64,000 nt of DNA from the NCBI RefSeq assembly GCF_900182785.1, contig NZ_FXTS01000006.1, forward strand, positions 173,393 through 237,392, in the 5' to 3' direction. Shown piece after piece: positions 26,295 to 34,627 of this stretch. The stretch is from Oceanospirillum linum. GTDB taxonomy: Bacteria > Pseudomonadota > Gammaproteobacteria > Pseudomonadales > Halomonadaceae. The first letter of the stretch is position 1, and each line of letters begins with the position of its first letter. Under the pieces are notes generated by a model. It had not been told where the DNA came from. It saw only the letters and a list, made by a program, of their open reading frames with translations, and searched no databases. The translations under genes were made by a program, and so were the position numbers.

Positions 26295-27200
26295 TTAACC
26301 TTTACCGCGGGTTTTGGTGTTATTGGGTTTGGCATTGAGCTCTATAAACTCAATAATCAGGCTGGCGACATCTTTTTGTGTTGAGGTTTCGATTCCTTCC
26401 AGGCCCGGTGATGAGTTAACTTCCATGACCAAAGGCCCCCGGTTGGAACGCAAGAGATCGACACCGGCCACATTTAGTCCCATGCACTGGGCCGCTTTGA
26501 TGGCGGTAGCCCGTTCATCCGGTGATAGCTTGGTGAGCTGGGCGGTGCCACCACGGTGCAGATTGGAGCGAAATTCGCCTTCAGCGGCGGTACGCTCCAT
26601 GGCGGCGACAACCTTCTTACCGATGACAAGACAGCGTACATCGGAACCTCCCGCCTCCTTGATAAACTCCTGAACCAGGATATCCGCCTCCAGCTCCCGG
26701 AAGGCATCGATCACACTTTCCGCCGCTTTGCGGGTCTCCGCCAGAACAACCCCTTTACCCTGAGTTCCTTCTGTCAGCTTGATCACTAAAGGTGCGCCTC
26801 CCACAAGATCGATCAGCGCCTTGGTGTTATCAACACTGTGGGCGAAGCCGGTTTTTGGCATACCAACCCCTTTGCGGGAGAGCAGCTGCAAAGAGCGTAG
26901 TTTATCCCGGGAGCGCCCCAGGGCGATCGATTCTGTCAGGGTGTAAGCGCCCATCATCTCAAACTGCCGGATTACCGATAAGCCGTACTGGGTCACCGAT
27001 GCGCCGATGCGCGGAATAATGGCGTCAAAGCCTTCCAGTTTTTCTCCCTGATACCAGATTGCCGGGGACGATGAGGTAATGTCCATATAGCACTTCAGGG
27101 TATCGATGACCTTAACTTCGTGACCGCGATTGACACAGGCTTCCACCAGACGGCGGGTCGAGTAGAGTTTTCCATTACGGGATAGAATGCCGATTTTCAT
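26295..27200 (-). CDS. rimK: RimK family glutamate ligase (ATP-grasp)
   Basis: The 301-residue protein matches RimK, which adds glutamate residues to the C-terminus of ribosomal protein S6. The start MKIGILSRNGKLYSTRRLVEA, PRIGASVTQYGLSVIRQFE, SRDKLRSLQLLSRKGVGMPKT, LVIKLTEGTQGKGVVL (ATP-grasp loop), GGSDVRCLVIG and VMEVNSSPGLEGIE are all typical. It is the middle gene of three, 61 bp after the protease-like gene and 133 bp before the aspartoacylase-like gene. In pseudomonads a protease partner modulates RimK, in line with this order. Confidence 0.93.
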   Translation of the reverse strand: MKIGILSRNGKLYSTRRLVEACVNRGHEVKVIDTLKCYMDITSSSPAIWYQGEKLEGFDAIIPRIGASVTQYGLSVIRQFEMMGAYTLTESIALGRSRDKLRSLQLLSRKGVGMPKTGFAHSVDNTKALIDLVGGAPLVIKLTEGTQGKGVVLAETRKAAESVIDAFRELEADILVQEFIKEAGGSDVRCLVIGKKVVAAMERTAAEGEFRSNLHRGGTAQLTKLSPDERATAIKAAQCMGLNVAGVDLLRSNRGPLVMEVNSSPGLEGIETSTQKDVASLIIEFIELNAKPNNTKTRGKG

Positions 27201-27261
27201 AGGGCTTCCTTATAAAATGAGTGCCGCTGGTCTGGTTTTCAGACAACAGCGGTTGCAGCTT

Positions 27262-27726
27262 TTAAGCGTTAGGGTGCCGTTGTGGTGCGGAACAGGCGTA
27301 GGAGAGATCGGGGTCCACAATAAAGCGTCCCCGTAAGGCGGTACGCCCGAGGAGCATGCGATAGGCCATGGTTTCTCGGTCGGTTAAGGTTACTTCTGCA
27401 ACCAGGGTTTCATCGCCAATTTTCAATACAGTTTCAATCACATAACGTTCTTCGCTGTGTCCGCCCGAATCGCTGACCTGGCGACGATCTTTTACCGGTG
27501 CTTCCACAACGAGTTCGGGTTGCTGCTCTTGACGTAACGGGTGTAAACCAAAGCGAACCCAGTCACGACCGTCTGCCGCTTTGAAAGGCTCAACAAAAAA
27601 AGCATGAATAGCGGATGTGCGGGCACCGGTGTCCACTTTGGCAATAATCTCCTCTACACCCAGAGAGGGGATGGATAGGGCTTCACGCCAACCAAGTGTG
27701 CGTTTGTGTATTGGGTTTTCAGTCAT
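27262..27726 (-). CDS. RimB-type (retropepsin-like) ATP-dependent zinc protease family protein
   Basis: The 154-residue protein has LGWREALSIPSLGVEEIIAKVDTGARTSAIHA at its N-terminus. The DTGA box is the catalytic-type motif of retropepsin-like proteins. MLLGRTALRGRFIVDP near the C-terminus is the second conserved part. The family is usually annotated as ATP-dependent zinc protease and sits beside rimK, as here. It probably acts with RimK in S6 modification. It is first in the operon. Confidence 0.88.
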   Translation of the reverse strand: MTENPIHKRTLGWREALSIPSLGVEEIIAKVDTGARTSAIHAFFVEPFKAADGRDWVRFGLHPLRQEQQPELVVEAPVKDRRQVSDSGGHSEERYVIETVLKIGDETLVAEVTLTDRETMAYRMLLGRTALRGRFIVDPDLSYACSAPQRHPNA

Positions 27727-28123
27727 GGTTTTTCCTTAAAGCCGGATATTGCTCTTGTGTATAAGGGTAGGTGGTTTTCCGAACGACCGGCCTTTAACGC
27801 TTATGCGCTTTGCCATTATTGATAAGCCGGTTTTGATCATGTGTACAAAGGATTAATAACAAAGGGCTGGCTCAAAAAAGATGCGGCATTCTATGTCTGT
27901 AGAATTCGGCGTCAACAAAAAAATTACCAAAAGCTTAAAAAAGATAAAATCGCTTTTTATGCGGCTAAATAAGGGGAAAAGACTGCTATTTGCTGATATC
28001 TTCATGGGTTTTACGAAATCGATTACAACCCTGATCTTTAGCACCATAAAGAGCGTTATCCGGCCATGAATGGATAACGCCCTCTCCGTTCAATATCCTT
28101 CAGGGAAAAGGGCAAATCTAAGG
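27727..28123. other. Gene-free, AT-rich stretch upstream of ffs
   Basis: About 400 bp hold no convincing gene; two short frames (27853-28047 minus, 27881-28069 plus) overlap each other antisense and look random. The only clear structure is a perfect 9-bp inverted repeat GCGTTATCC (28053-28061) / GGATAACGC (28072-28080) with flanking AGAG/CTCT complementarity, which could end transcription or bind a regulator. Confidence 0.5.
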
Positions 28124-28153
28124 TTGTGTCTAACTAATTGATAGTGCTAGAAT
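28124..28153 (+). promoter_or_regulatory. Probable promoter of ffs
   Basis: TTGTGT (28124-28129) and TAGAAT (28148-28153) are spaced 18 bp. Transcription from here would give a leader of about 50 nt before the mature SRP RNA, which would need trimming. Confidence 0.5.
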
Positions 28154-28213
28154 TACGCCCGTTGTTCGGCACAGCTCAGGCATCTGATCTGATGCTTGCC
28201 AGACAAAAATCGT

Positions 28214-28322
28214 GGTGGCCCTGTCGGTCCCCCGCAACGATACCTCGTGAACCTGGTCAGGTCCGGAAGGAAGCAGCCACAGCGAGCGACTCGTGTGCCG
28301 GGGTGTGGCTGGCGGGGCCATC
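28214..28322 (+). ncRNA. ffs: Signal recognition particle RNA (4.5S)
   Basis: This is a small bacterial SRP RNA of about 109 nt. The conserved apical domain is visible: CAGGTCCGGAAGGAAGCAGCC with the GGAA tetraloop and the Ffh-binding asymmetric loop on the other arm (TGTGCCGGG). The 5' GGTGGCCC pairs with GGGGCCATC at the 3' end, closing the long hairpin; ends are set from this pairing. The RNA scaffolds Ffh for co-translational targeting to FtsY and the Sec translocon. A perfect hairpin CATTTCAG/CTGAAATG follows at 28325-28344 and may help define the end. Confidence 0.95.
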
Positions 28323-28455
28323 TCCATTTCAGCCCCCTGAAATGTCAGTGCTTCTCCTCTTTTGCCTATTTATACACAGACTCTTTTTCTGAGAGGGGTT
28401 GTGGATATCTGTGTGCCAATCCCATAGATCGTCTTATCTGGTCGCATCCGCAAAA

Positions 28456-28476
28456 CCATTAAGCTCTTCAACAATC
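28456..28476. repeat. Left 21-bp direct repeat flanking the defence-gene insertion
   Basis: This 21-bp stretch (starting CCATTAAGCT, ending TTCAACAATC) recurs at 32470-32490 with one mismatch (T to C at position 10). Read on the minus strand it encodes IVEELNG and continues in frame through FADATR to a TAA at about 28435-28437, apparently the original C-terminus of the amidohydrolase now ending at 32466. It is therefore an att-like scar. Confidence 0.8.
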
Positions 28477-28581
28477 TAGTCATGGATTTATACGAACATC
28501 CTATTTTTTTCCTAGCCTTGTCTAGAGGCTGGCTTCATGTATGCTCACTGCTGATTCAGGTGGAATGGAGAGCAGGGCGCT

Positions 28582-31500
28582 GTGGCAATTTTTGATATTT
28601 CTAAGGATGAATTACTTCGGTTGTCAGATGTACAGCTGGAAGAATTAATAGCGCGTTTAGCTGAAGCCGAAATCGCTGCTCAGGGGCATAGCCCTGCATA
28701 CGTAAGCTGGTCTGGCTCAATCAACGCCCCAGACGGTGGAGTGGATATCCGAGTACAGGTTCCTACTGATCATCTAAGCTCAGGCTTTATTGAAAGAGCG
28801 GATACTATCTTTCAGGCCAAAAAACACTCGATGACGGCCGGAAAGATAAAAGATGAGATGCGTGCAAAGAATAAACTGCATCCAACGATCTCAGATCAGG
28901 CTTCTAAAAAAGGAAGCTACATTATCGTCAGCTTAGATGATGACTGCTCGCCTCCTATGAAGAAAGTACGGCTAGAAGCAATGCATGAGGCGGTGAACAA
29001 TGATCCTAATAGTAACGACCTACATCTTGATTTTTATGATCGATCCAAACTAGCTCAATGGGTGCGGCAGCATCCTTCTATTCTGCTATGGGTGAAAGAT
29101 AAGCTAGGCCAAGGATATTCAGGCTGGCAAGCATATGGTGCTTGGAGCCGTCCTCCACAAGATGATATTGATAAGCTGATTATCTTACCCGGAGTATCAA
29201 TCTTATTACCGTCAAAGAGTGGTCAAAAATTTATCATCAAAGATGCAATAGATCCCATGCGAGATCTCATTCGGTCGACTAATAAAGCAGTCCGCATTAC
29301 GGGATTATCCGGTGTTGGTAAAACCAGAATCGTTCAGGCTTTATTCGATGAAGATGTCGGAACCAATGCACTGGATCGCACTATTGCGGTTTACGTCGAT
29401 ACAGGTGAAGAGCCAAACCCTTCTGCAACAGCAATGCTGGATAGCCTGATCGATGAGAATCGAAGGGCTGTCATGGTTCTGGACAATTGTCCTTCTGAAC
29501 TTCATTCGAGATTGGCTGGCAAAGTTGCTTCTTTAGACTCTGAAGTCAAATTGATTACAGTTGAGTACGATATTCAGGATGATAAACCGCAGACAACCGA
29601 AGTTATTCATATTGAAGCTGACGGCCCTGAAGTATCTGAAAAGCTTTTGATGCGCCGGTTTCCTCATATCGGTCAGATAAATGCTCGGCGAATTGCAGAG
29701 TTTTCAGATGGTAATGCGCGAGTTTCGTTGGCAATTGCTGAAAGGGTTGGTGAGGGAGAAAGTCTTGCTTCACTTTCTGACTCTCAGCTATTCAAACGCT
29801 TATTTCAACAAGCTAAGGGCACTGATGAGAGTCTTATAGAGCAAGCTGAAGTCTTAGCTCTGGTCTATTCGTTTTCGCTTTCTACGCCTGAAAACGGTGA
29901 TTCAGAACTAGACATTTTGGCTTCGCTTTCAGATTGCTCGCCAAGGCAGCTTTATAGATCTGTTTCTAAATTGATGGATCGGCATGTGGTGCAGAAAAGA
30001 GCGCATTGGCGGGCTATTTTACCCCATGCTATTGCCAATCGGCTGGCTAAATCTGCTCTGGATGCTATCCCTGCAGATCAAATAAGAGCTACTTTTGAAG
30101 CGCCTGGACGTGAGCGCTTGCTGATGTCATTTGCACATAGGTTAGGGCTTTTACATGATCATCCTGTTGCAATAGAGATTGTCGAGGCTTGGCTACAGCC
30201 TGATGGGCTGTTTAGTCAGTTATTAACATTGGATAACCTGCAGTCAAGAATTTTACAATATGTGGCACCAGTCGCCCCTGAAATATTACTAGATAGGATC
30301 GAAGCGGAACTTACCTTAAATAATTTTGCGGGTATGGACACTCCTCACAATAAACTACGCACAACTATTCTCAATCTGTTGCAATCTCTGGCTTACGAAT
30401 CCAATACTTTTGACAGATGCATTAACCTCATGATCTGCGTAGCGGATCATGAGGCCCCAGATAACAATTACGACCCTGTTCGTGCAAAAATTCAGAGGTT
30501 TTTTCAGCCATATCTATCAGGCACTCACGCTTCCCTAGAGCAACGCATAGCAATTATGAAGGAATGCTTTGACTCCGATATGGCAGAGCGACGGGCTTTG
30601 GGTTTCGATATGCTTTCAACAGCCTTAGGCGGGCCAAGCTGGTCTGGATCTGGTCTTAGCGAGTTTGGTGCCCGTCCCAGAGATTTTGGTTTTCATCCCA
30701 ATTACGAGGAGCTTGCTAAGTGGCGACGTGCATTTATAGAGCTTGCAGTGGAAATCGGTGTTTCCGGTGATCCTGATCTTGAGAATGCCGCACGACAAAC
30801 GCTAGCCACAAGATTTGGCATTCTTTGGAAGCAAGCCGTAATAAGAGAAACGCTCGTTGAGGCCGCCCGTAAACTACATACTCACGCCCCTTGGATTGAA
30901 GGCTGGAAAGCCATTCGTTCAACGATTTATTTCAATCATACAAGGCGAAAAGGCAAGGATGACTTTGAATTATTACCAGCCAACCTTGCTGCATTGGATA
31001 AAGACTTAGAACCGCAGGGTTTGATTCCAAACATAATGACTTATGTCCTGACTCAGGATCGTAATGTTTTTTCACTAGGTACAGAAACCGGAAACCCTGA
31101 CTCTTGGGATAAACCTCAGGAATACCTTCAAGACAAAGCACTTCAGTTAGGTAATGATTTTGCTACGTCAGGCATTCATCTTGATGAATTGGGCTTCAAC
31201 ATATTCAGCACTGGCTATATACCTCATCGAACTGACTTCGGGAGAGGGCTTGCTAAAGGAAGTCATGACCTGAAATTAACATGGCGGCAGCTCGTAGACT
31301 ACCTGAATCTGCAGCCTGAAGCCCAAATGAACTATGACATCTTTGCAGGATTCATCGAAGAGGTGGATGTAATTGATCCAGCGCTAGCGCAGGAGTTACT
31401 TGACCAGTGCTGCCATCATACCAAGCTAAAACGTGTATTGGTTGGCTTGCATCCTTGGTCAAAATTTACTGAGGCTGATTTAAATCGCTGTATGGCTCTA

Positions 31501-32397
31501 TTGGATGATCCAGAGATATCTCCCTGTATATATGATCCCATTTTATGTAGAGATACATATGCCAGCTTGCCTACATATCGTGTGCTTAATCTAGCTCAAA
31601 AGCTACTTAGCAAACCGAGTGGAGATGACGTAATTTTGCATGCACTGTGCATGAAGTTGAGCGGCAAGGATGAAGCTCAGGATGTACTTGGGGCTGACTG
31701 GCGAAAGATAGGACTTCAAGCAGCGATACAGAGGCTTTCCAGAGGTCATGATAATATTGGTCAGATGACTAAGCATTACTTAGAAAGCGTCGTAAAATCT
31801 GCACTATGCTTCGAAGAAAATGATGCAGAAAAATGTGAATGGCTTGACGCTATCTTTATGTTTATCGACAGAAACTATGGTCACATACATGAGTTTAGGG
31901 ATGCGATAGTAACAACAGCATCCATGTTGCCAGAAAAATTCCTCGACTATCTCTTTGATGGCACTGAAAATCGCCGGTTCTTTATCAGTACAGACTATGA
32001 TGAGCAATCACTCCTTTCTAAAATCAATATTGATGTTTTGATCTCGTGGTGCCGTGAAAAGAGCGATACTAGCATCTGGAGAACCATTGCTTTAGGCATC
32101 GAGCTTTGGTCACAAGAAGGAAATGAAACTTCTCTCACAAAATCTGCAATCCAGTTTTTAGAGGCGGCTCCAGAGCCAGCTGATATTTTGAATGTATTTT
32201 CTAACCGTGTTAGCCCTAGTTCTTGGTCTGGTAGCAGAGCGAGCATAATGCAAGATAGAGCTGATGCGATTAGTGCTTTAACATTGCACTCTTGTACAGG
32301 AATTGCGAACTCTGCCAAGCTAGTATTAAAGAATATTGAAGAAGAAAAAGAGCGAGAACAGCTAAGAAATGAGGAGCGCGAACAACGGTTTGAATGA
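28582..32397 (+). CDS. Putative defence protein: PD-(D/E)xK-like nuclease plus STAND NTPase
   Basis: This protein has 1271 residues. An N-terminal domain (about 20-175) contains GGVDIRV (Asp55) and TIFQAKKHS (Gln78, Lys80), the D...QxK pattern of Mrr-like restriction nucleases. A P-loop NTPase follows with Walker A GLSGVGKT (241-248), Walker B AVMVLDN (296-302) and downstream helices typical of STAND proteins. The remaining 800 or so residues are helical without a named repeat, probably the target-sensing part, and end in a charged coil. This plan resembles Avs-type sensors that cut DNA after detecting a phage protein, but I cannot assign a known Avs type. The start is GTG at 28582 behind a G-rich Shine-Dalgarno region. 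It has no partner gene and lies between ffs and an amidohydrolase gene. Confidence 0.75.
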   Translation: MAIFDISKDELLRLSDVQLEELIARLAEAEIAAQGHSPAYVSWSGSINAPDGGVDIRVQVPTDHLSSGFIERADTIFQAKKHSMTAGKIKDEMRAKNKLHPTISDQASKKGSYIIVSLDDDCSPPMKKVRLEAMHEAVNNDPNSNDLHLDFYDRSKLAQWVRQHPSILLWVKDKLGQGYSGWQAYGAWSRPPQDDIDKLIILPGVSILLPSKSGQKFIIKDAIDPMRDLIRSTNKAVRITGLSGVGKTRIVQALFDEDVGTNALDRTIAVYVDTGEEPNPSATAMLDSLIDENRRAVMVLDNCPSELHSRLAGKVASLDSEVKLITVEYDIQDDKPQTTEVIHIEADGPEVSEKLLMRRFPHIGQINARRIAEFSDGNARVSLAIAERVGEGESLASLSDSQLFKRLFQQAKGTDESLIEQAEVLALVYSFSLSTPENGDSELDILASLSDCSPRQLYRSVSKLMDRHVVQKRAHWRAILPHAIANRLAKSALDAIPADQIRATFEAPGRERLLMSFAHRLGLLHDHPVAIEIVEAWLQPDGLFSQLLTLDNLQSRILQYVAPVAPEILLDRIEAELTLNNFAGMDTPHNKLRTTILNLLQSLAYESNTFDRCINLMICVADHEAPDNNYDPVRAKIQRFFQPYLSGTHASLEQRIAIMKECFDSDMAERRALGFDMLSTALGGPSWSGSGLSEFGARPRDFGFHPNYEELAKWRRAFIELAVEIGVSGDPDLENAARQTLATRFGILWKQAVIRETLVEAARKLHTHAPWIEGWKAIRSTIYFNHTRRKGKDDFELLPANLAALDKDLEPQGLIPNIMTYVLTQDRNVFSLGTETGNPDSWDKPQEYLQDKALQLGNDFATSGIHLDELGFNIFSTGYIPHRTDFGRGLAKGSHDLKLTWRQLVDYLNLQPEAQMNYDIFAGFIEEVDVIDPALAQELLDQCCHHTKLKRVLVGLHPWSKFTEADLNRCMALLDDPEISPCIYDPILCRDTYASLPTYRVLNLAQKLLSKPSGDDVILHALCMKLSGKDEAQDVLGADWRKIGLQAAIQRLSRGHDNIGQMTKHYLESVVKSALCFEENDAEKCEWLDAIFMFIDRNYGHIHEFRDAIVTTASMLPEKFLDYLFDGTENRRFFISTDYDEQSLLSKINIDVLISWCREKSDTSIWRTIALGIELWSQEGNETSLTKSAIQFLEAAPEPADILNVFSNRVSPSSWSGSRASIMQDRADAISALTLHSCTGIANSAKLVLKNIEEEKEREQLRNEEREQRFE

Positions 32398-32465
32398 GTG
32401 CTTCTTAACTTTCTTTTTTATCGGCTAACTGGAGTGTTGGCCGATCTCTTTTAGGTGGGATTTCT

Positions 32466-33608
32466 TCATCCATTAAGCCCTTCAACAATCGCCCTGAACA
32501 GCTTGAACCCCACCGGTATCAGTTCATCGGGAAAGTCATAGTCCGGGTTGTGCAGCTGCGGGCTGGTGTCACCTGCGCCGAGGGCGAACATGGCGCCTTC
32601 GGCAACGTCGGTGAAGATGCCAAAATCCTCTGACCATCTGAAACCTTCATCCGGTGTTACCAGTGGTGTGTTTGTAATGTCGCAGGCGTTTTTGACGATC
32701 TGATAACCGCGTTCACTGTTGACGCTGGCGCGGAAGACATCATCCCACTCCAGAGTAAAGCTGAGTTTATGTTGTTCCGCCTGATGCTGAACCAGAGTGG
32801 TGGCCTGTTCGATCAGGTGATTCATCGCTTCGTTGGTGGAGGTGCGTAGTGTTGCCATCACGGTGGCTTCGCCAGGGGCTGTGCCGAAGGCGATCTCCCC
32901 GAGATGGGCGTAAACCACGGTGACCAGATTAAAGCCCGTCATCTGTCCTTTTTCTTGCTGTTGGGGCAGCTGATTCAGTTGCTGAATGATATTGCTCATG
33001 GCCAGTGCGGGGCTGATGCCATCTTCCGGATGGGCGGCGTGGGATGTTTTGCCCTTCAGACGAATAATCATCCCCCTGGATGCGCAATTAAACGCACCGG
33101 GTTTGCAGTAAACCGTGCCCAGGGGTTTACCGGGCAGGTTGTGCAGGGCAAAACAGTAATCCGGTTTCAGCCGGTCGAACTGGTGGTCGCGAACGACATT
33201 GACCGCCCCAGCACCGGTTTCCTCCGCCGGTTGGAACAGGCAGATGACCCGACCCCGTTGAGGGCGGTTTTCTGCCAGATGGCTACCTAACGCAGTGACA
33301 ATCGCCATATGGCCATCATGCCCACATTTATGGGAAACACCATCACATACCGAACGGTAGGGCAGGTCGTTAATCTCCTGAATGGGCAGGGCATCCAGCT
33401 CGCAGCGAATCAGGGTTGTGGGGCCGGATGCCTGGCCATTGAAACAGAAGGCCAGCCCGTGACCACCGATACTCTCCAGCACATCATCGGGTTTAAAACT
33501 GAGAAAGATGGTTTTGATACGTTGCGCGGTGGCTGTTTCCTGATCGGAGAGTTCCGGGTGCTGGTGCAGTGTGTGGCGAAATTGAATCAGATTCTGATCG
33601 GTCAGCAT
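32466..33608 (-). CDS. M20-family amidohydrolase with replaced C-terminus
   Basis: The 380-residue metallo-amidohydrolase is of the hippurate hydrolase/N-acyl amino acid aminohydrolase type. Motifs are RHTLHQHPELSDQE, IRCELDALPI, KCGHDGHMA, LFQPAEETGAGA, FALHN, KGKTSHAAHPEDGISP and LHNPDYDFPDEL, giving the metal ligands and the catalytic Glu pair. The start is ATG at 33608 with AGGAG six bases upstream; a TTG at 33626 overlaps that site and is rejected. The last codons lie inside the right direct repeat (32470-32490), so the C-terminus ...EGLNG was supplied by the insertion, whereas the old end ...EELNGFADATR survives at 28435-28476. The substrate is unknown. Confidence 0.92.
   Translation of the reverse strand: MLTDQNLIQFRHTLHQHPELSDQETATAQRIKTIFLSFKPDDVLESIGGHGLAFCFNGQASGPTTLIRCELDALPIQEINDLPYRSVCDGVSHKCGHDGHMAIVTALGSHLAENRPQRGRVICLFQPAEETGAGAVNVVRDHQFDRLKPDYCFALHNLPGKPLGTVYCKPGAFNCASRGMIIRLKGKTSHAAHPEDGISPALAMSNIIQQLNQLPQQQEKGQMTGFNLVTVVYAHLGEIAFGTAPGEATVMATLRTSTNEAMNHLIEQATTLVQHQAEQHKLSFTLEWDDVFRASVNSERGYQIVKNACDITNTPLVTPDEGFRWSEDFGIFTDVAEGAMFALGAGDTSPQLHNPDYDFPDELIPVGFKLFRAIVEGLNG
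32470..32490. repeat. Right 21-bp direct repeat flanking the defence-gene insertion
   Basis: This is the second copy of the repeat at 28456-28476 (20 of 21 bases identical). It forms the final codons of the amidohydrolase gene. Confidence 0.8.
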
Positions 33609-33628
33609 GGAAAACTCCTCTGGCAATT

Positions 33629-34489
33629 TTAGTTCAGTGACTGCTTAAGAAAAGATACCACCTTATCCAGAATAAGGTCCGGGTTTTCTCTGTGGGGAAC
33701 ATGGTGTATTCCCGGCAGTAGCTCCAGCTGAACCTCTGCCTGAACGCCGTTTGCGATATGTGCAGGCTGAGCCGCAGAGCCATATTCGTCCAGCTCCCCA
33801 TGCAGCACCAAGGTGGGGCAGGTAACATTTGCCAGAGCGCTATCGAGAGCCCAGTGATCAAAGGTGGGTGAAAGCCAGCTGTTGATCCAGGAGTCCAGTA
33901 CCCAACGGGTACGTTCGCCATGGTAACGGGCCAACCGATCCAGCTGCTTCTGATCCTGGAACAACGCCTCCGCATCACGAATGCCATCACGGGTCAGCTC
34001 TTCGACAAAAGCCTGGGCTGATTCGGTAATCAGCGCCTCACAGCGGTGGGGGTGTTGTGCGGCGGTGTAGACTGCCATACAGCCACCCACACTATGACCG
34101 AAAGCGATAAAGCGCTCTAGCTGGAAGTAATCACAAATCAGTGGAATAAAGCGCTCCGCTTCCAGAGCGATAAAGTTGATATCAATAGGTTCTGTTACCG
34201 GGTCTGACAGACCGAAGCCAAGTCGATCATAGGTGATAACGTCACGGCCGCTTGCTTCCGCCAGGCGTTGTGGAAAATCCCGCCAGAGTTCCACGGAACC
34301 CAGTGAATCGTGGAACAGCAGAAATGGGGCGGCCTGAGGTGGCGACAGGGCGGATGTTTGCTGAGATCCGGCGGATGTCCAGCGTTTGGCAAACAGTTGC
34401 CCGAAAGGTGTGGCAAGGTAAAAGCTTTCACTGTGTGTTGTTTGATCGGGCAGGGAAGGCTGTGGTGTGTTCTGTGTCGCTGAGGTCAT
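33629..34489 (-). CDS. Alpha/beta hydrolase
   Basis: The hydrolase of about 286 residues contains FLLFHDSLGSVELWRDFP (oxyanion region), VITYDRLGFGLSD, nucleophile elbow GHSVGG, acid site LVLHGELDEYGS and the histidine in LLPGIHHVPHREN, a complete Ser-Asp-His triad. The start is uncertain: the frame is open to 34543, but an AGGA precedes the ATG at 34489, and a 22-bp palindrome at 34523-34544 would overlap the longer starts. It ends 21 bp before the amidohydrolase start and shares its direction, so they may form an operon. The substrate is unknown. Confidence 0.85.
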   Translation of the reverse strand: MTSATQNTPQPSLPDQTTHSESFYLATPFGQLFAKRWTSAGSQQTSALSPPQAAPFLLFHDSLGSVELWRDFPQRLAEASGRDVITYDRLGFGLSDPVTEPIDINFIALEAERFIPLICDYFQLERFIAFGHSVGGCMAVYTAAQHPHRCEALITESAQAFVEELTRDGIRDAEALFQDQKQLDRLARYHGERTRWVLDSWINSWLSPTFDHWALDSALANVTCPTLVLHGELDEYGSAAQPAHIANGVQAEVQLELLPGIHHVPHRENPDLILDKVVSFLKQSLN

Positions 34490-34522
34490 ATCCGGCATCC
34501 TGTTGTTCTTGTTTTTTATGGT

Positions 34523-34544
34523 CATGATACATCCATGTATCATG
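34523..34544. promoter_or_regulatory. Perfect palindrome upstream of the alpha/beta hydrolase gene
   Basis: CATGATACAT (34523-34532) and ATGTATCATG (34535-34544) are perfect 10-bp arms with a 2-bp centre. The size and symmetry fit an operator for a dimeric repressor such as a TetR-family protein. No such regulator gene is adjacent. Confidence 0.6.
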
Positions 34545-34627
34545 CCAATAAATCAACCGGATTGCTGCGCCTGTGTGTCTGTTGGGATAGACCTGTCGGT
34601 CACGGCTGGGTGAGGGAAACGGATCAC

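Larger units (their letters stand above)
28477..32490. mobile_element. Single-gene insertion bounded by direct repeats
   Basis: The segment between and including one repeat copy is 4,014 bp long and carries just one gene, the nuclease-NTPase at 28582. It is visibly AT-richer than the genes on both sides. Its right end rebuilds the 3' end of the amidohydrolase gene with a slightly shorter C-terminus, as integrative elements do when they enter gene 3' ends. No integrase, transposase or terminal inverted repeat is visible, so mobility must have been provided in trans or the mobility genes were lost. Confidence 0.65.

Noticed and set aside
27853..28069. Two small ORFs on opposite strands upstream of ffs
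   Set aside because: They overlap each other antisense, are Lys/Phe/Ile-rich as expected from AT-rich non-coding DNA, and have no clear start signals.
28130..28462. Overlapping ORFs on both strands around 28.2 kb
   Set aside because: They overlay the SRP RNA gene, whose conserved structure explains the sequence.
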